15,071 nucleotides of DNA, taken from the NCBI GenBank assembly GCA_035304485.1, contig DATGPZ010000270.1, positions 1-15,071 of the forward strand, read 5' to 3'. How positions within the stretch are numbered: position 1 is the stretch's first letter; each line of letters opens with the position of its first letter. Made by a program: the position numbers and the translations under genes. This DNA is from ZC4RG17 sp035304485 (GTDB taxonomy: Bacteria; Actinomycetota; Acidimicrobiia; Spongiisociales; ZC4RG35). Below, piece after piece: positions 14,894 through 15,071 of this stretch. Under the pieces are notes generated by a model that made no database searches, was not told the origin of the DNA, and saw only the letters and a list, made by a program, of their open reading frames with translations.

Positions 14894-15071
14894 ATGCAAG
14901 ATGACCCTGTGCTTCGGCTCTTTTCCATCGACGCGTCGACGGATCAGGTTGGGCGTGCCGGTCCGCTCGTTCGTCGAAGCCGACTTCCGACTTCCGACTT
15001 CCGACTCTCTCCCGACTTCCGACTCTTGCTGGCGTGCCAGGTCTCGCCGGACGTGGCGCTAGATGTCGCGG
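14894..15071 (+). other. Open frame running off the right edge, doubtful gene
   Basis: From the ATG at 14894 a frame stays open for 59 codons to the window end, starting MQDDPVLRLFSIDASTDQ and then passing through the second heptamer array, which it reads as RLPTSDFRL. No Shine-Dalgarno precedes it and I recognise no family. The array contains no stop codons in any frame, so openness there is weak evidence. It may be the start of a gene whose body lies outside the window, or chance. Confidence 0.15.
14982..15027 (-). repeat. Heptanucleotide array in opposite orientation (GACTTCC on plus strand)
   Basis: Three perfect GACTTCC units (14982-15002) are followed by a disrupted stretch, one more perfect unit (15014-15020) and a degenerate GACTCTT. 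GACTTCC is the reverse complement of GGAAGTC, so this array is inverted relative to 14784-14825 with about 156 nt between them. The spacer includes a 12-bp palindrome, TCGACGCGTCGA, at 14928-14939. Otherwise I see nothing definite in 14780-15071. Confidence 0.95.

Noticed and set aside
14252..14899. Minus-strand open frame opposite the VanW gene and through the repeat array
   Set aside because: It is kept open by high G+C and by the stop-free heptamer units, has no recognisable domain, and opposes a clear gene.
14784..15027. CRISPR array
   Set aside because: Units are 7 nt and contiguous with no spacers, and no cas genes are present.

Overview
This 15 kb stretch is high in G+C and looks chromosomal, most likely from a member of the Actinomycetota. 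The best evidence for lineage is RpoC, which carries the charged coiled-coil insertion near its N-terminus (about residues 130-215) that is typical of actinobacterial RpoC. TTG and GTG starts and apparently leaderless promoters fit this. The mix of genes resembles uncultured Acidimicrobiia, but that narrower placement is inference. No transposase, integrase, CRISPR array, tRNA or rRNA was found.

Layout. Positions 1-1992 (minus strand) hold a membrane-protein pair: an NfeD-type membrane serine protease (nfeD) overlapping by 11 nt a slipin/SPFH gene that runs off the left edge. Positions 2109-9526 (minus strand) hold the core RNA polymerase operon rpoB-rpoC. It has a recognisable promoter upstream of rpoB, TTG starts for both genes, and a strong intrinsic terminator just after rpoC that separates it from nfeD. 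Positions 9822-12868 (minus strand) hold a probable two-gene unit: a PLP-dependent enzyme of the alpha-oxoamine synthase type, then a polytopic membrane histidine kinase with no response regulator beside it. Positions 13091-14779 (plus strand) hold a divergent VanW-family envelope protein. The last 290 nt contain two heptanucleotide-repeat arrays in opposite orientations.

Three things merit a second look. (1) The rifampicin-binding region of RpoB has Asn at the position of E. coli Ser531 and Pro at the position of Asn518, which suggests intrinsic rifamycin insensitivity. (2) A 7-nt repeat family (GGAAGWC) occurs as an inverted pair of arrays after the VanW gene, and as a degenerate array inside the rpoB-rpoC operon spacer. 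(3) The region upstream of the rpoB promoter has a cluster of perfect palindromes and a separate foldable element that no gene explains. I see no clear multi-gene new defence or metabolic system here; the novelty is mostly in non-coding DNA and residue-level variation.

The products fall into three groups: transcription (rpoBC), membrane or envelope quality control (NfeD with slipin; VanW protein), and an unassigned small-molecule enzyme beside an orphan sensor kinase.
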